Shown: positions 8,834 through 17,354, numbered from the stretch's first letter. The stretch is 41,794 bases of DNA from Clostridia bacterium (GCA_017399405.1 JAFQCT010000011.1:1-41794), one strand, 5' to 3'. Notes: generated from the sequence alone by a model not told the origin. Program-made: numbers and translations.

Positions 8834-10423
8834 TTATCTTTTCTTAATTCCCTCAATGAATTTGCCATAGTGTTTTGGCTCAACAAGTGGTGGGAGAAGT
8901 TGAACAAACTTTTTGAATACAGAACATATTGCCTTATTAGGAATCATCTGGTCAAAAAATCCGTCAAGAGTTGCAAGAATATCGCCCACATACGGTGTGC
9001 TTGACGGAGTCATTACAACTTTATCGTTTCTTCTAAAATTAAATACCATATTTCGTTTGCCAACGGTTTGAATAGGACGGATTGAAACAAGTAATGTTTC
9101 GTCATCAATCCAACTTGCATTTGAGCAAACTTTGAATTCGATTTGTCCTAATGTCATTGTTGAATATCTGTAATGACCGTCCATACCAAGAATAATATTG
9201 TTATGCTCGTTACCCTCACTCCAACGGAAAGAGCATTCTTCACCATTGAAATCAAACTTAACCATATCAATATTACCTGCTTTATCACTCATCATATATG
9301 TAACGGCAAGAGGTAACACGCTTACTTGGAATCCAACAAGATTAAGTAAAAGCTTTTTGCGGAATTTAATATATCTGTCTGCGATTTCCTGCTCTTTTGG
9401 TGGGTGCACGCTGAGTACGGGTGGTACAGTTTGAGTTGTTTCAATTTCAGTATTTTCGTCTGCTTCTTCAAATGCTTTAGGGAAGAATTCAAAAATACCG
9501 TTAAGACCTGCTTGTTCTTCAGTAATTGAAGAATTAACAACAACTACTGCATTGTGCTGTGGGAATGCAATACCAAACTGTGAGAACATACCGTCTGCAC
9601 GGAATCCGCCTAAATGGTCAAGCCAAAAACAGTAACCATAACCATAAGATGAGTCAGTACCCGGTCTGTTATATTCGTTGTCAATCTGTTTAGAAGATGC
9701 AAGTTTAACCCATTCTGCAGGAATAACCTGTTCGCCCTTATACTTACCGTTTTTAAGGTAGCAAAGCATAAATTTTGCAAGGTCCTCAGTTTTAAGATAA
9801 AGTCCCCAGCCACCTGCTTCAATACCATTACGGTCAGTTTCCCAAAACGGAAAATCAATTCCCAATGGCTCAAAAAGACGGGGACGCAAGTATTCACGCA
9901 TACTCATTCCTGTAACTTTATTGATAATTGCAGAAAGCATAAAAATATTTTCGTTTATGTATAAGAATTTTTCACCCGGTTCAAAAACCCAAGGGGAGTT
10001 GATGTAATCTTCAATCCAGTCAACTTTGCCCTTGTCAGATAAGAAACTTGGCTGTTTACCTGATGACATTCTTAAAAGATTGTGTACTGTAAGACGCTCA
10101 AATCTCTCGTCAGGATTTTCGGGTGCGTATTCAGGGAAGAAATCAAGAAGTTTATCGTCAAGTGAAATAAGCCCCTCACATACTGCAAAACCTATTGCAG
10201 TTGCAGTAAAAGATTTGCTTACCGAATACATAGAATGAGTGGTGTTTTTGTCAAATGGCTCGTTATACCATTCAACTGCCACTTTTCCGTTACGAATAAC
10301 CATTAAAGAATGATATTCAAGACCTTTTTCTTCCGCATTCTTGAAAAAATCATTAACAACCTTGGCAGAAACTCCTACACTTTGTGGAGTTTTTGCTCTT
10401 AAAATGGCTTTTGTAGTTGCCAT
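8834..10423 (-). CDS. Serine hydrolase, class C beta-lactamase/D,D-peptidase fold
   Basis: A 529-residue protein of the AmpC-like serine hydrolase family (peptidase S12 type). The nucleophile is Ser67 in the SxxK motif SVSK (67-70), and the Tyr motif is Tyr155-x-Asn157 (YIN). The last 150 or so residues form an extra region seen in some esterase-type members. There is no signal peptide, so it probably acts inside the cell, perhaps as an esterase or amidase rather than a true beta-lactamase. It begins 13 bases after the D,D-carboxypeptidase and has GGAGGGG before its ATG, so the two probably form an operon. Confidence 0.85.
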   Translation of the reverse strand: MATTKAILRAKTPQSVGVSAKVVNDFFKNAEEKGLEYHSLMVIRNGKVAVEWYNEPFDKNTTHSMYSVSKSFTATAIGFAVCEGLISLDDKLLDFFPEYAPENPDERFERLTVHNLLRMSSGKQPSFLSDKGKVDWIEDYINSPWVFEPGEKFLYINENIFMLSAIINKVTGMSMREYLRPRLFEPLGIDFPFWETDRNGIEAGGWGLYLKTEDLAKFMLCYLKNGKYKGEQVIPAEWVKLASSKQIDNEYNRPGTDSSYGYGYCFWLDHLGGFRADGMFSQFGIAFPQHNAVVVVNSSITEEQAGLNGIFEFFPKAFEEADENTEIETTQTVPPVLSVHPPKEQEIADRYIKFRKKLLLNLVGFQVSVLPLAVTYMMSDKAGNIDMVKFDFNGEECSFRWSEGNEHNNIILGMDGHYRYSTMTLGQIEFKVCSNASWIDDETLLVSIRPIQTVGKRNMVFNFRRNDKVVMTPSSTPYVGDILATLDGFFDQMIPNKAICSVFKKFVQLLPPLVEPKHYGKFIEGIKKR

Positions 10424-10436
10424 AAAATCCCCTCCA

Positions 10437-11777
10437 TTATCCCTTTATCATTCTAATTTTTTTGCGTTTTGCTTTTATACGATTACGGCGGATTATAAGG
10501 AAAATATATATAATCACAAGTAATACAAAAAGCACAAAAAGTATTTTGAAAACAGTGCTTGAAAGCACGGTTTTAATACCGTCAAGAATTACAAGAATAA
10601 TGCTTCGGCTTACATTTTCGCCTGCAACTAAATCAACAGTTGCAACAACATCTTCACCGTAAAGAATTTCAGCCTTGCCTATTACATCACCTTTTTTGAT
10701 AGGTGCTTTAACTACTTTCGGAGTTTCACTTTCAATAGGTCTTATTACAAGACTGCCCGATTTTGTACCCGTTGGCACAAGTGCTGACATCTCTTTTGCG
10801 GGGAGAAGTCGCAAATGGTCAACTTTCCAATTGTATTTAACATCAACAACCGTTACAACATCAGTTGTGTTTGTAACTTTTGTAAGCACAATATTATTGA
10901 ATGCCCATTCATAGATTTTTTTACTGTCAGTAAATGCAACATTTTCTTCAACATTATCACCGTCAATGTCATACTGTGGTGCGTTCATAACAATAAGCAT
11001 ATAGTTATAACCATTTTTTGATGCAGTTGAAATAACACAATGACCCGCAAGTGCAGTTGTACCTGTTTTTACACCTGAAATGTAGGGGCTGTAATAGTCC
11101 TTATATGCAGGATTCATCATCTTATTTGTGTTGTTAAGATATCTTGTATATGGATATTTTTCAGTTGGTGCAATTTCGTGTCGTAATGTGCTTGTAATCT
11201 CTTTGAATGTAGGATTTTCTAACGCATATTTTGTGATTTTGTAAAGGTCATAAGCAGTTGTAATGTTTCCACCCTCACCGTCAAGACCGTGAGCGTTGAT
11301 AAATGTTGTATTTTCACAACCAAGTTTTTTAACAAAGTCGTTCATCATTACAACAAAGTTTTCAATACTGCCACCGCCAATATAATCAGCAAGTATGTTT
11401 GCAGCATCAGCAGCAGACGGAATCATAAGCGCATATAAAAGTTCTTTTACTGTAAGAGTTTCACCTGCAAGAATACCAACGGTTGCCGCATTCTGCTCAT
11501 AAAGTCCGTTAAGGGACTCACGCTTACAAGTGAGAGGAGTGTTCAAATCTTCGCAATTTTCAAGTACAAGCATACAAGTAACAATTTTAGTTATTGATGC
11601 GGGTGCGGTTTTCTTATCTGCATTTTTATCAAAAATTACAGTTTCGCTGTCAGTGTTTATAAGCAACACAACATCAGCCTCTGTCTCTAACAAAGAGTTA
11701 AAAGAAGCAGACGAACTGATTGCGAAAACTCCCATTAAAATTGATATGCAAATTAAAACTGAAATCAGTTTTTTCAA
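10437..11777 (-). CDS. D-alanyl-D-alanine carboxypeptidase (DacF/PBP5 family)
   Basis: This is a low-molecular-weight penicillin-binding protein that trims the terminal D-Ala from peptidoglycan stem peptides. It has a signal peptide (residues 1-24), the nucleophile motif Ser61-x-x-Lys64 (SITK), the KTG motif at 237-239 and a C-terminal membrane helix near 415-432 with a strongly basic tail, so it is anchored outside the cell. The second motif reads SAAD (121-124) where the family usually has SGN or SAN, so the catalytic Asn is replaced by Ala. The start is a TTG at 11777 with GGGTGA upstream. Length is 446 residues, slightly long. Confidence 0.9.
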   Translation of the reverse strand: MKKLISVLICISILMGVFAISSSASFNSLLETEADVVLLINTDSETVIFDKNADKKTAPASITKIVTCMLVLENCEDLNTPLTCKRESLNGLYEQNAATVGILAGETLTVKELLYALMIPSAADAANILADYIGGGSIENFVVMMNDFVKKLGCENTTFINAHGLDGEGGNITTAYDLYKITKYALENPTFKEITSTLRHEIAPTEKYPYTRYLNNTNKMMNPAYKDYYSPYISGVKTGTTALAGHCVISTASKNGYNYMLIVMNAPQYDIDGDNVEENVAFTDSKKIYEWAFNNIVLTKVTNTTDVVTVVDVKYNWKVDHLRLLPAKEMSALVPTGTKSGSLVIRPIESETPKVVKAPIKKGDVIGKAEILYGEDVVATVDLVAGENVSRSIILVILDGIKTVLSSTVFKILFVLFVLLVIIYIFLIIRRNRIKAKRKKIRMIKG

Positions 11778-11821
11778 AATAAATCACCCACTTGAAAAAT
11801 CTCTACAAAAGTTATAAAATA

Positions 11822-11850
11822 AGTATATCACAATTACAAATAATATCCAA
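11822..11850 (-). promoter_or_regulatory. Candidate promoter of the D,D-carboxypeptidase gene
   Basis: On the minus strand TTGGAT (11845-11850) and TATACT (11822-11827) are 17 bases apart, with TGA just before the -10. A second overlapping pair, TTGTAA and TATAAC also 17 apart, lies just downstream. Confidence 0.5.
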
Positions 11851-11873
11851 TATAGAAAAGGAAATTTTTTGAA

Positions 11874-12563
11874 ATGATTTATATTACCGGAGATACTCAC
11901 GGAGACCGTAAGCGTCTTTCACGATTTAATTTGCGAAAATTAAACGAGGGCGACACATTGATTATATGTGGAGATTTCGGTTTTATGTGGAATGACACAA
12001 AACAAGAGCGTGAATTTTTAATGAATTTAGGCAAAAGAAAATATAATATCTGTTTTATTGACGGTACTCACGAAAAGTTCGATTTGCTGAATAATTACGA
12101 AATCAGCCAATGGAATGGTGGCAAGGTGCATAAGATTTACGGTAACCTGTATCACCTTATGCGTGGCCAGATTTTTGAGATTGAAGGTCAACGAATTTTC
12201 ACAATGGGTGGTGGCGAAAGTTCAGATGTTGACATCAGAAAAGATGTGAATGCTTGGTCAAAAGATGAAATTCCTACACAAGAAGAATTACTTGAAGGTG
12301 CTGAAAATCTTGAAGTGGCAGGTTATGATATTGATATGATTATCACTCACGAACCACCACTTAAAGTAAAGAGTTTCTTAAACCTTAACGATACCGCAAG
12401 TTATCGTGTGACTGCTCTTAATGCGTATTTTGAAGAACTTTCAGGCGGTTGCAAGTTCAGAAAATGGTATTTCGGCTCACTTCATATTGATAAATATATT
12501 TCAAAAACTCACCGTGCTGTGTTCAAAGACATTGTAAACAGCGAAACAGGTGAGAAGATATAA
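11874..12563 (+). CDS. Metallophosphoesterase (calcineurin-like)
   Basis: A 229-residue two-metal phosphoesterase. Motifs in order: GDTHGD (Asp7, His9), ICGDFG (Asp34), GTHE (64-67), ITHEPP and the late HxD-type segment GSLHIDKY. The third motif is normally GNHE; here Asn is replaced by Thr. The ATG follows AAAAGGA. It is a single-gene unit, closed by a perfect palindromic terminator, and the physiological substrate cannot be told. Confidence 0.85.
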   Translation: MIYITGDTHGDRKRLSRFNLRKLNEGDTLIICGDFGFMWNDTKQEREFLMNLGKRKYNICFIDGTHEKFDLLNNYEISQWNGGKVHKIYGNLYHLMRGQIFEIEGQRIFTMGGGESSDVDIRKDVNAWSKDEIPTQEELLEGAENLEVAGYDIDMIITHEPPLKVKSFLNLNDTASYRVTALNAYFEELSGGCKFRKWYFGSLHIDKYISKTHRAVFKDIVNSETGEKI

Positions 12564-12567
12564 AAAT

Positions 12568-12597
12568 ACGGCGAGAGAAATTTCTCTCGCCGTTGTT
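12568..12597 (+). terminator. Terminator of the metallophosphoesterase gene
   Basis: A perfect 13-base inverted repeat (ACGGCGAGAGAAA and its complement, 12568-12593), followed by a T-rich stretch. Confidence 0.75.
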
Positions 12598-12608
12598 TAT
12601 TGTGTGCG

Positions 12609-12795
12609 ACAAATTGGAGTTTATCGGGGTGTTCGCGTAGTGGCAGGCTTCCACGCCTGCGTTGTAGGGGCGATTCACGAATCGCCCGTTTGAGAATGTG
12701 CTGTAACCTTTGAAACGGGTCATTCGTGAATGACCCCTACAAGGTATGTTTGTTTAATTGAAATAATTAAAGAATTCGACAAACTCAAATTTGCA
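12609..12795. repeat. MITE-like intergenic element, copy 1
   Basis: The ends at 12609-12626 and 12778-12795 are inverted repeats of each other (15 of 18 positions; consensus CAAATTnGAGTTTnTCG). Inside are a GCAGGC/GCCTGC hairpin (about 12643-12660) and two inverted 30-base units (12662-12691, 12713-12742), each itself palindromic. It fills the gap between two terminators and has no coding frame of its own. The same terminal sequence bounds a second element at 17701-17843. Confidence 0.65.
12662..12742. repeat. Inverted pair of 30-base palindromic units with compensatory changes
   Basis: Unit 12662-12691 and the reverse complement of 12713-12742 are identical at 26 of 30 positions. The four differences form two base pairs of the internal hairpin (C-G/G-C in one, T-A/C-G in the other), so each unit keeps its fold. 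Confidence 0.75.
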
Positions 12796-12802
12796 AAAGA
12801 AA

Positions 12803-12826
12803 AAGGTGGGAGAAAAATCCCACCTT
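12803..12826 (-). terminator. Terminator of the GH30 gene
   Basis: On the minus strand the stem AAGGTGGGA/TCCCACCTT is followed by TTTTTC, 4 bases after the GH30 stop codon. Confidence 0.85.
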
Positions 12827-12829
12827 ATG

Positions 12830-14395
12830 TTATTTGTTTTCAAATACGATTGTTGTAATGCTTTTTGCAGGTATTGAAAACTCTTGAACCTCAACATTTT
12901 TGGTTGCCATCATTTGATATTCTTGAGTTGTAATATAAATACTCATATAATTGGCATCTACATCGAAATCGATTTTTCTTTCTACACCCTCATTTACTAC
13001 AACCGTAACGATTTTGTTATCAGGGGTAAGATATGAAACACAGTTTACACCGTATTTCATAAGTGTAATATTTTCTGCACCGTCTTTCTCTTCAACTGTC
13101 TTAATTACATCGTTAATGTTCTTTTCAGTTGAGATTTTAACGCTACCTTTTGGAATGAAATTGCTGAAATGGGCAACTGCATAATATCTCATAGCGATTT
13201 CGTATTCACTGAAATCGTCAGTTGCGGCAAGAAGTCCGTCAGAATATTTTTTGCCATCGTCACCAATACCGATTCCGTTAACACCTACCCAAGCGGTCCA
13301 AGAGTTGATGTTGCTGAAGTTCAAGTCATTTGCCATAACGCGTGCTTGTAAAAGTGCTCCGTCAATAGAGTCGATTGGTGCTGTGCAAGGAAGATGACAC
13401 CATTCTGACATTTCAACAGGAATATCATCAACATTTGCTTTAATCCAGTTGCCGAGTCCCTCTTTGTTATTTACCAAATCGTCTGACCAATAACTGTGAT
13501 ATGACAATGTGCCTAAGTAGGGGCGAATTTCAGGGTCTTTATAGAGATAGTCAAACCATTCGTAAAGACGAAATCCGATTTCACCCGATTCAGGACCTGC
13601 AAGTTTAACATCAAGATTTTTCTCTTTGATTTCTTTAACTACAGCTTTATATACTGCATAAATATCTTCGGAGTTGTAGAAGCAACCCTCTTGACTCTGA
13701 TTTACACTTGCAACGCCCCAAGACCAGTTAGGCTCGTTAATAGGGCTTATGTATTTAACGGGTACGCCTTTTTTGATGAAATATTCTGCAACAGTAACAA
13801 GATATTCTGCATAAGCCTCATATTTTTCAGGAGCGATATTACTTACCCACCAATTTTCGTTACCGTATGCTTTTCCGTTAAGAGTCATTGAGTAGTGAGG
13901 TGAGTTTGCAAAAAGAACAACCGTATCAATGCAACCATAAGAAAGACAAAGGTCTAAAAACTTTTGTGCGGCTGCATCACGGGTAAAATCGTATCCGTAT
14001 TCGCCCGTTTCTTCGTTAAATACATAAAAACTTTCAGTTTGTCGCCAAGGGTTTGTGATTTTTGTATTCGGATTATCTTTTGACCCTGCACCGATATTGT
14101 AACGGTAAATGTTAAGCCCTAATCCCTCTTTACTATAAAGGAGTTTTGCAACTTCTTCGGCATTTTCGCTATTGCCTGCAATTTGTGACCACCAACAAGC
14201 AGATGTACCGAATCCGTCAAGAATTTCACCTTTTTCATTTGCATCAATAGTAAGTTTTACATCAGCAGTCTGTGATTTTTCTATGTACCAATCTGTATTA
14301 TAGAAAATCTTTTCGTAAAAAATTCCCAATACGGTGATTGTAACCGCAAGAAGTACTGCAATTACAGGAATTATAATTTTCAATGCTTTTTTCAT
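12830..14395 (-). CDS. Membrane-anchored glycoside hydrolase, family 30-like
   Basis: A 521-residue secreted glycan hydrolase of the GH30/GH-A clan, resembling endo-beta-1,6-galactanases. An N-terminal membrane helix (residues 7-25) anchors it outside the cell. The barrel opens with GEILDGFGTSACWWS; the acid/base is Glu221 in SPINEPNW and the likely nucleophile Glu331 in MSEWC. A C-terminal beta domain ends in SITTIVFENK, typical of the family. The ATG at 14395 has AAGGTGA 6 bases upstream. The longer in-frame opening to 14434 was rejected because it would begin inside the terminator of hpf. Confidence 0.85.
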   Translation of the reverse strand: MKKALKIIIPVIAVLLAVTITVLGIFYEKIFYNTDWYIEKSQTADVKLTIDANEKGEILDGFGTSACWWSQIAGNSENAEEVAKLLYSKEGLGLNIYRYNIGAGSKDNPNTKITNPWRQTESFYVFNEETGEYGYDFTRDAAAQKFLDLCLSYGCIDTVVLFANSPHYSMTLNGKAYGNENWWVSNIAPEKYEAYAEYLVTVAEYFIKKGVPVKYISPINEPNWSWGVASVNQSQEGCFYNSEDIYAVYKAVVKEIKEKNLDVKLAGPESGEIGFRLYEWFDYLYKDPEIRPYLGTLSYHSYWSDDLVNNKEGLGNWIKANVDDIPVEMSEWCHLPCTAPIDSIDGALLQARVMANDLNFSNINSWTAWVGVNGIGIGDDGKKYSDGLLAATDDFSEYEIAMRYYAVAHFSNFIPKGSVKISTEKNINDVIKTVEEKDGAENITLMKYGVNCVSYLTPDNKIVTVVVNEGVERKIDFDVDANYMSIYITTQEYQMMATKNVEVQEFSIPAKSITTIVFENK

Positions 14396-14415
14396 ATTTT
14401 TCACCTTAATAAAAA

Positions 14416-14438
14416 GGCGGTGGGGCTTTCCCACCGCC
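14416..14438 (-). terminator. Terminator of hpf
   Basis: Nine-base GC-rich stem GGCGGTGGG/CCCACCGCC with a 5-base loop, followed on the minus strand by TTTTTATT. Confidence 0.88.
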
Positions 14439-14450
14439 GAAGTTTACCTT

Positions 14451-14975
14451 TTATTCAAAATCTGGTTCGATTACACCGTAACCCCCGTCATTTCTCTTAT
14501 AAACAACGCAGATATCATCAGTTTCAGCGTTGCGGAACATATAAAACATATGTCCCAAAAGTTCCATTTGTAAAATTGCCTCTTCAACAGACTCGGGCTT
14601 TAATACAACGGTTTTTGTTCTGACTACTTCAAATTCTTCTTCGTCTTCAATCTCGTTTGCAAGAATATCGTCAAAAGAAACATCACGAAGTTTTCTTTCA
14701 ATACGAGTCTTGTTCTTTCTGATTTGGCGAACAAGTGAGTCAACGCACATATCAAGAGCATCTTCTAAATCATCACTGCGTTCTTGTGCACGGAAAATCA
14801 TACTCTTTTTTGTGAGAGTAATTTCACAGATTTTGTCGTTCTTTTCAACAGTTGCAGTGATTTTAGCCGTTGCGTCAGGTCCGAAGAATTTTTCAACCTT
14901 ACGAAGTTTTTCTTCTGCTCTGTTCTTAAAATTCTCTCTTGGGGTGCATTTGCGTCCGATAATAGTAATGTTCAC
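14451..14975 (-). CDS. hpf: Ribosome hibernation promoting factor, long form
   Basis: This protein binds the 30S subunit in stationary phase and, in its long form, dimerises 70S ribosomes into inactive 100S particles. The 174-residue protein has the N-terminal beta-alpha fold (MNITIIGRKCTPRENFKNRAEEKLRKV split by basic helix LVRQIRKNKTRIER) and the C-terminal dimerisation domain (VVRTKTVVLKPESVEEAIL, MELLGHMFYMFRN). The start is GTG with AAGGAG 8 bases upstream. It stands alone between its own promoter and terminator. Confidence 0.94.
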   Translation of the reverse strand: MNITIIGRKCTPRENFKNRAEEKLRKVEKFFGPDATAKITATVEKNDKICEITLTKKSMIFRAQERSDDLEDALDMCVDSLVRQIRKNKTRIERKLRDVSFDDILANEIEDEEEFEVVRTKTVVLKPESVEEAILQMELLGHMFYMFRNAETDDICVVYKRNDGGYGVIEPDFE

Positions 14976-15027
14976 AACGACATCTCCTTTGCATAAGGTC
15001 AGTCTCTGCTCACCTTATTAAATTTTT

Positions 15028-15045
15028 TGAACAATCTTTTGTTCA
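15028..15045. promoter_or_regulatory. Inverted repeat over the hpf transcription start
   Basis: TGAACA-N6-TGTTCA lies immediately downstream of the hpf -10 box. It could be an operator or a short 5' hairpin. The 8-base gap between GAAC and GTTC rules out a standard Firmicute LexA box. Confidence 0.45.
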
Positions 15046-15050
15046 CTATT

Positions 15051-15059
15051 ATTGTAGCA
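15051..15059 (-). promoter_or_regulatory. hpf promoter (extended -10)
   Basis: On the minus strand TGC precedes TACAAT (15051-15056). The -35 region is T-rich and weak. Confidence 0.5.
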
Positions 15060-15106
15060 TATATGCACAGAAAAATAAAGAGTTTTAATGAAAATTTATT
15101 TATTTT

Positions 15107-15949
15107 TTACAACATAGCAGTTGCGTGACGGGTAACATGACAACCAACATTCACAGCAACGGGGAGTCCTGCAATATGTGTAGGAGCGGTTTCAATGTTT
15201 ACTGCAAGGGCAGTTGTGTTACCGCCAAAACCTTGTGGACCAATGTTTGTTTCGTTTATGAGTTTTAGCAAATCTGTTTCCATTTCTGCATAAAATGGGT
15301 TTACATTTCTTTCTACAGTATCACGACAAAGTGCCTTTTTTGAAAGATATGCACAGTATTCAAAGTCTCCGCCGATTCCAACACCCAACACGATAGGTGG
15401 GCAAGGATTACCGCCTGCAATTTTTACAGTTTCAACAACAAAGTCCATAATATCTTCTTTTGTGGCAGATGGTGTGAACATTTTTATTCTGCTCATATTT
15501 TCACTGCCAAAGCCTTTTGGTGCAACGGTAAGTTTAATATTTTCACCCGCTACAATTCTTGTGTGAATAACTGCGGGGGTATTGTCATTTGTGTTTACAC
15601 GGTCAAGAGGGTCGCGGACAATTGATTTTCGTAAAAGTCCGTCAATATAACCCTGACGCACACCTTCATTGACAGCAGTTTCAAAATCACCGCCTACAAT
15701 ATGAACATCCTGACCGATTTCAGCAAAAATTACTGCCATACCTGTATCTTGACAAATGGGAATATTAAGCTCTTTTGCACAGTCAAGATTGTGAAGCAAA
15801 TCGCTCATTACACTTTTTGGCAAGTCTTTTTCTTCCGCTTCATAACCGCTTTTAATACGACAAACCAAATCGTCAGGTAAAATCTTATTTGCTTTAATGC
15901 ATAACTCTTTAATTGTTTCTGTGATTTGTGAACATAAAATTTCTTTCAT
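15107..15949 (-). CDS. Class I fumarate hydratase alpha subunit (or tartrate dehydratase alpha)
   Basis: This is the iron-sulfur half of the two-subunit oxygen-sensitive fumarase that interconverts fumarate and malate. The 280-residue length is typical. Three cysteines placed to bind the [4Fe-4S] cluster are Cys66 (PICQDTG), Cys183 (GGNPCPP) and Cys270 (VGCHVTRH). The ATG at 15949 has AGGTTGAT upstream; the longer frame to 16036 overlaps yabR and lacks a site. The beta subunit gene, normally next door, is absent here, and the last codon is followed by non-coding AT-rich DNA. The related L-tartrate dehydratase alpha subunit cannot be excluded. Confidence 0.87.
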   Translation of the reverse strand: MKEILCSQITETIKELCIKANKILPDDLVCRIKSGYEAEEKDLPKSVMSDLLHNLDCAKELNIPICQDTGMAVIFAEIGQDVHIVGGDFETAVNEGVRQGYIDGLLRKSIVRDPLDRVNTNDNTPAVIHTRIVAGENIKLTVAPKGFGSENMSRIKMFTPSATKEDIMDFVVETVKIAGGNPCPPIVLGVGIGGDFEYCAYLSKKALCRDTVERNVNPFYAEMETDLLKLINETNIGPQGFGGNTTALAVNIETAPTHIAGLPVAVNVGCHVTRHATAML

Positions 15950-15995
15950 ATTTATCAACCTAAAATTAAAGGGCAGATAAACTGCCCTTATATTA

Positions 15996-16445
15996 TCATT
16001 TACTGCCTCTGCGATAACCGTTACTGCGTGTTCCACGCTTAGCTGCGTTACGGTTTAAGTCGCTGAACTTATCTTCACTCTGGGTTTTGAATTTAGCCAT
16101 CATATCTTCAAAAGTCATAGGTACATTCTGCTCTTCACGCGGTGTACCTTTCCAACCTTTATTAGTGTTTTTATTCTGTGGTTTTGGTTTTCGTTCAGGT
16201 TTTTCAGGTTGAGGTAAAGCCTTTTTGATTGAAAGACTTACCTTGCCTTTTTCATTGATTTCAATAACCTTAACTTTAACTTTGTCACCTTCAGACAAAT
16301 GCTCGTTAATGTTACTTACATATTCAGCCGCAACCTCAGAAATATGTACCATACCTGTTGTGCCATTGTCAAGTTTTACAAAAGCACCAAAATTTGTTAA
16401 CCCCGTAACCGTTCCTTCATAAACGGTATCCATGTCAAGCTGCAT
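15996..16445 (-). CDS. yabR: S1-domain RNA-binding protein (YabR/general stress protein 13 type)
   Basis: A 149-residue protein. Residues about 5-75 form an S1 RNA-binding fold (GTVTGLTNFGAFVKLDNG, GMVHISE, KVKVKVIEINEKGKVSLSIK), followed by a basic, disordered tail rich in Lys, Asn, Gly and Arg. Its position directly after divIC is the arrangement seen in Bacillus, where the gene is yabR. AGGGGG lies somewhat far upstream of the first ATG; a second in-frame ATG occurs four codons later. Confidence 0.85.
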   Translation of the reverse strand: MQLDMDTVYEGTVTGLTNFGAFVKLDNGTTGMVHISEVAAEYVSNINEHLSEGDKVKVKVIEINEKGKVSLSIKKALPQPEKPERKPKPQNKNTNKGWKGTPREEQNVPMTFEDMMAKFKTQSEDKFSDLNRNAAKRGTRSNGYRRGSK

Positions 16446-16482
16446 AGATTAGAAAATCCCCCTAATTTCTTTGCGTATCTCT

Positions 16483-16797
16483 TTAAGCACCCGGTGTAAT
16501 GTCATAGAACACTTTTTCATTAGGCATAACAAAACCTAATTTTTCGCGGGCAACTTGTTCCATATAAGCACCTTTGTCCTCATTATCAACGATTGCCTGA
16601 AGACGATTGTTGTTAGTAACAATTTGCTCATACTCGCTATCTAACTGTTCATAGACTTCTTTACGGTCGCGAATTTCAAGTTGCAAGTCGATTATGGTAA
16701 TAATAAAGTAACCCACAACAAGAATAAGAGCAAGAGTAAGAATAAAACTTTTGCTTTGTTTTTTCTTTTTAGCAGGTGCTTTGCGGTTTGTTGCCAT
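16483..16797 (-). CDS. divIC: Septum formation initiator DivIC/FtsB family
   Basis: A bitopic division protein of about 104 residues: basic cytoplasmic N-terminus (RKAPAKKKKQSK), one membrane helix (about residues 17-37), an extracellular coiled coil, and the conserved end AREKLGFVMPNEKVF. With FtsL and DivIB it would activate septal wall synthesis. The ATG at 16797 is preferred because GAGGA lies 7 bases upstream; the ATG at 16803 overlaps that site. It begins 2 bases after the yabQ stop codon. Confidence 0.88.
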   Translation of the reverse strand: MATNRKAPAKKKKQSKSFILTLALILVVGYFIITIIDLQLEIRDRKEVYEQLDSEYEQIVTNNNRLQAIVDNEDKGAYMEQVAREKLGFVMPNEKVFYDITPGA

Positions 16798-16799
16798 AA

Positions 16800-17354
16800 T
16801 CATTCCTCACTTTCATCAAATTCACGCTTTGACGGGTGTCGCACTTTTACAAATAAATTATACAACAACAGCTTATTTACTTTCAAGAGGAATTTTGATT
16901 TATTTTTTATGTTTTTCGTGTTTTTGCGACTTTTCGCAGACAAGTTGTTAAACAATTTCCTGAGTTTTCCAAAAATAAACCTAAAGGGGAAAGAAATCAC
17001 ATTAAAAATGGACTTTATAATTTTTTTAATAATTGTAATCAGCCTTTCGCTGAATGAGAATATAATTACCCCTAAAGAGAAGTAATATACAAAAAATCCT
17101 GCTAAACTTCCAAGAAGCAAATAAAGACGGATTTCGCCCTCGTTTACCGTAAGGCAAAAAAGCATAAGGGCAAAGCAGAGAAAAACACAATAAAGAATGT
17201 CTGAAATTACAGTTGCAATTTTGCCTTTGCTTATACTTATTCTGATAATACGAAACAAGTCGTAAAAGATTCCCATAATAAAACCAAAACCGAGGGATAA
17301 AAGAAAGTTTTTGGTTTGAGTAGCTAAACTTAACCCGTAAAGATAATCTGTCAT
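16800..17354 (-). CDS. yabQ: Spore cortex membrane protein YabQ
   Basis: A 184-residue protein with about four N-terminal membrane helices and a basic tail. The signature start is QTKNFLLSLGFGFIMGIFYD followed by LFRIIR. In Bacillus YabQ is a sigma-E-dependent membrane protein required for spore cortex formation. Its start overlaps the yabP stop (ATGA), and divIC follows, the conserved order. Confidence 0.88.
   Translation of the reverse strand: MTDYLYGLSLATQTKNFLLSLGFGFIMGIFYDLFRIIRISISKGKIATVISDILYCVFLCFALMLFCLTVNEGEIRLYLLLGSLAGFFVYYFSLGVIIFSFSERLITIIKKIIKSIFNVISFPFRFIFGKLRKLFNNLSAKSRKNTKNIKNKSKFLLKVNKLLLYNLFVKVRHPSKREFDESEE

Noticed and set aside
14396-14434. Upstream extension of the GH30 protein
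   Set aside because: The extension starts within the hpf terminator and has no ribosome binding site, unlike the ATG at 14395.
15028-15045. LexA (SOS) box upstream of hpf
   Set aside because: The half-sites GAAC and GTTC are 8 bases apart, not the 4 of Firmicute LexA boxes.
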